DNA of 64,000 nt from Flavobacteriaceae bacterium (GTDB taxonomy: Bacteria > Bacteroidota > Bacteroidia > Flavobacteriales > Flavobacteriaceae), in the NCBI GenBank assembly GCA_024644745.1, contig JAHEHF010000001.1, positions 40,164 to 104,163 of the forward strand, read 5' to 3'. Below the pieces are notes generated by a model that worked only from the letters and a program-made list of their open reading frames with translations, made no database searches and had not been told where the DNA came from. The position numbers and the translations under genes were made by a program. Positions 62,659-64,000 of this stretch are shown here, piece after piece. Numbering within the stretch: position 1 is the stretch's first letter; each line of letters begins with the position of its first letter.

Positions 62659-63696
62659 ATGAAAAAAGCAAAATACTTTAGTTTGATCATGATCATTTTA
62701 CTTGCAGCTTGTGGCAGGAAAAATGAAGCAGCCAAAAACCAAAAACTTGATGATTCAGATGATTTCATCATCGCCTTCGGCTCCTGCAACAATCAGCATA
62801 TCGAGAATGAATTATGGGGACCCATCATTGGAAACAAACCTGACCTGTTTATCTGGGCAGGTGACATTATTTATACCGACACCGATGACATGCAGCTGAT
62901 GAGAAAAAATTATCAGAAAATGAAGAACAATGCTGCCTATCGATATTTCAAAGACAGCATATCCGTTTTAGGGGTCTGGGATGATCATGATTACGGCATG
63001 AATGATGGTGGGGCTTATTACGCCAAAAAAGACAGTGCCCAACAAATGTTTTTGGATTTCTTCGATCTTGATCCGGACGATGCAAGGCGGAGACAAAAGG
63101 GAATCTATTTTTCAAAGTTGTATGAAACAGGCGAAAATTCAGTACGCATCATACTGCTCGACACAAGGTATTTCAGAAGCGACCTGACCAAAGACCCTGA
63201 AGGCGAAAAACGCTATGTTCCAAGCTCCGACAGTACCACGACCATGCTGGGAGCAGCGCAATGGGAATGGTTGGAGAAAGAACTCAATCATTCAAAGGCC
63301 GATTTTAACATCATTGTAAGCAGCATACAATTCTTATCCAACAAACATGGCTATGAGAGCTGGGGTAATATGCCGCATGAAGCAGCCCGAATGAAGAAAA
63401 TAATCACAGGCTCCGGGGCCGAGGGTACCATCATTTTATCAGGAGACAGGCATTTGGCTGAAATCTCAATAGATTCCGTCAAAGGTGCGGGTGATCCCTT
63501 GGTCGATTTTACCTCCAGCGGGATGACACACAGTTGGACCTCTTTCAATGGAGAAGATAACCCGTATCGGGTTTCTAAAGTAGTGGTTGAAAAGAATTTT
63601 GGCCTGCTGCGATTTGACTTCAAGGAAAAAACGGTAAAAATGGAAATCAGGGGAAAAGACAATGTTCTTTTTCAATCCTACCTCCAGAAATATTAA
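62659..63696 (+). CDS. PhoD-like alkaline phosphatase D family lipoprotein
   Basis: A 345-aa protein starting MKKAKYFSLIMIILLAACGR (lipoprotein signal). PhoD-type metallophosphatase motifs are AFGSCNNQH, FIWAGDIIYTD, GVWDDHDYGMND, SGDRHLAEIS and SGMTHSWT. Phosphomonoester or phosphodiester hydrolysis outside the cytoplasm is expected; substrate unknown. The ORF track starts at a TTG 12 bases earlier; ATG 62659 is preferred. Divergent from nrnA. Confidence 0.9.
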   Translation: MKKAKYFSLIMIILLAACGRKNEAAKNQKLDDSDDFIIAFGSCNNQHIENELWGPIIGNKPDLFIWAGDIIYTDTDDMQLMRKNYQKMKNNAAYRYFKDSISVLGVWDDHDYGMNDGGAYYAKKDSAQQMFLDFFDLDPDDARRRQKGIYFSKLYETGENSVRIILLDTRYFRSDLTKDPEGEKRYVPSSDSTTTMLGAAQWEWLEKELNHSKADFNIIVSSIQFLSNKHGYESWGNMPHEAARMKKIITGSGAEGTIILSGDRHLAEISIDSVKGAGDPLVDFTSSGMTHSWTSFNGEDNPYRVSKVVVEKNFGLLRFDFKEKTVKMEIRGKDNVLFQSYLQKY

Positions 63697-63713
63697 AAAA
63701 TTGACCAAGATTC

Positions 63714-63745
63714 TTGTGTTGTACAATGGAAATCATCTATTTTTG
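63714..63745 (+). promoter_or_regulatory. Bacteroidota-type promoter for ndk
   Basis: TTG at 63714-63716, a 21-base spacer, then TATTTTTG at 63738-63745, 26 bases before the ndk ATG. Good match to TTG-N17-23-TAnnTTTG. Confidence 0.55.
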
Positions 63746-63771
63746 CACAAAATTTGAAATAAAAAACAAGC

Positions 63772-64000
63772 ATGACAACAAATAGAACATTCACAATGTT
63801 AAAACCCGACTCATTGGAAAAAGGGAATACAGGTGCCATTTTGGAAAAAATAAATACGGCAGGATTTAAGATCGTGGCCATGAAACAGACACAGCTTTCA
63901 AAAAGAGACGCTGAAGCTTTTTATGCGGTTCACAAGGAAAGGCCTTTCTTTCATGACCTGGTCGAATACATGACCCGCGGCCCCATCGTGGCAGCCATAC
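63772..64000 (+). CDS. ndk: Nucleoside diphosphate kinase, 5' part (runs off right edge)
   Basis: The first 76 codons read [20 protein letters not shown], then [20 protein letters not shown] and [20 protein letters not shown], the conserved N-terminal half of Ndk (NTP/NDP phosphate exchange). The catalytic His is beyond the window edge. It was not in the ORF track because it is open-ended. Confidence 0.95.
   Translation, partial: MTTNRTFTMLKPDSLEKGNTGAILEKINTAGFKIVAMKQTQLSKRDAEAFYAVHKERPFFHDLVEYMTRGPIVAAI

Noticed and set aside
1-64000. CRISPR arrays, insertion sequences, prophage or defence islands
   Set aside because: No regularly spaced repeats, transposase, integrase or phage-like genes were seen; gene content and composition are uniform.

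Overview
The window reads as chromosomal DNA of an aerobic or microaerophilic member of the Bacteroidota, most likely Flavobacteriaceae. Evidence from the sequence: a gliding-motility peptidyl-prolyl isomerase (gldI), a fused CcoNO oxidase subunit, bacillithiol genes, Bacteroidota-type -7 promoter elements (TAnnTTTG), few Shine-Dalgarno sequences and AT-rich intergenic DNA. No phage, insertion sequence, transposase, CRISPR array or defence island was found. It is a dense housekeeping and metabolic region of about 62 protein genes plus one tRNA. I found no clearly undescribed multi-gene system; the novelty lies in variant proteins, small ORFs and regulatory sites.

Layout. 1-8.3 kb: 5' end of glyA, fumarylacetoacetase, bacillithiol protein YtxJ, a membrane metallophosphoesterase, proline dehydrogenase, aroB, bshA, a CoA-pyrophosphatase-type Nudix enzyme and an acyltransferase. 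8.3-10.5 kb: divergent dps/oxyR with iterated TTGAT motifs between them, then two small unknown proteins. 10.5-13.6 kb: operon kdnA-kdsB-kdnB for 8-amino-Kdo lipopolysaccharide sugar. 13.7-22.4 kb: adenine deaminase, idi-queD-peroxiredoxin operon, a cyclophilin lipoprotein, prfC, a META-domain lipoprotein, an AI-2E family permease and a THUMP-like methyltransferase. 22.4-30.7 kb: a two-gene NAD-linked formate dehydrogenase, an MBL-fold hydrolase and the three-gene proton-translocating transhydrogenase. 30.7-38.2 kb: a large unknown protein, bcp, a cysteine-free endonuclease III, a 46-aa small protein absent from the ORF track, an ECF-like sigma factor, uvrA, a TPR protein and tRNA-His.

38.4-44.1 kb: bshB1 with a transsulfuration enzyme, gamma-glutamyltransferase, an AcpH-like protein and ornithine aminotransferase (rocD), preceded by a perfect 20-bp palindrome. 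44.2-53.4 kb: the cbb3 oxidase locus, with a three-cysteine Fnr-like regulator divergent from ccoI-ccoS-ccoNO-ccoQ-ccoP-ccoG-ccoH and a TauE/SafE-type membrane protein. An FNR-like palindrome lies before ccoS. 53.4-57.6 kb: two tandem PPK2 kinases, lgt, yidD, cysS. 57.7-59.7 kb: an operon of sigma factor, probable anti-sigma factor and a secreted coiled-coil protein. 59.9-64 kb: nrnA, gldI and a cyclophilin-FKBP fusion in one overlapping operon, a PhoD-like lipoprotein and the 5' end of ndk.

Functional themes. Thiol redox: ytxJ, bshA, bshB1, two PrxQ/Bcp peroxiredoxins, OxyR and Dps. Energy: formate oxidation to NADH, transhydrogenase, and a high-affinity cbb3 oxidase under a probable oxygen sensor. 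Envelope: Kdo8N, Lgt, YidD, GldI and other periplasmic isomerases. All functions are read from motifs and family memory; no searches were run.
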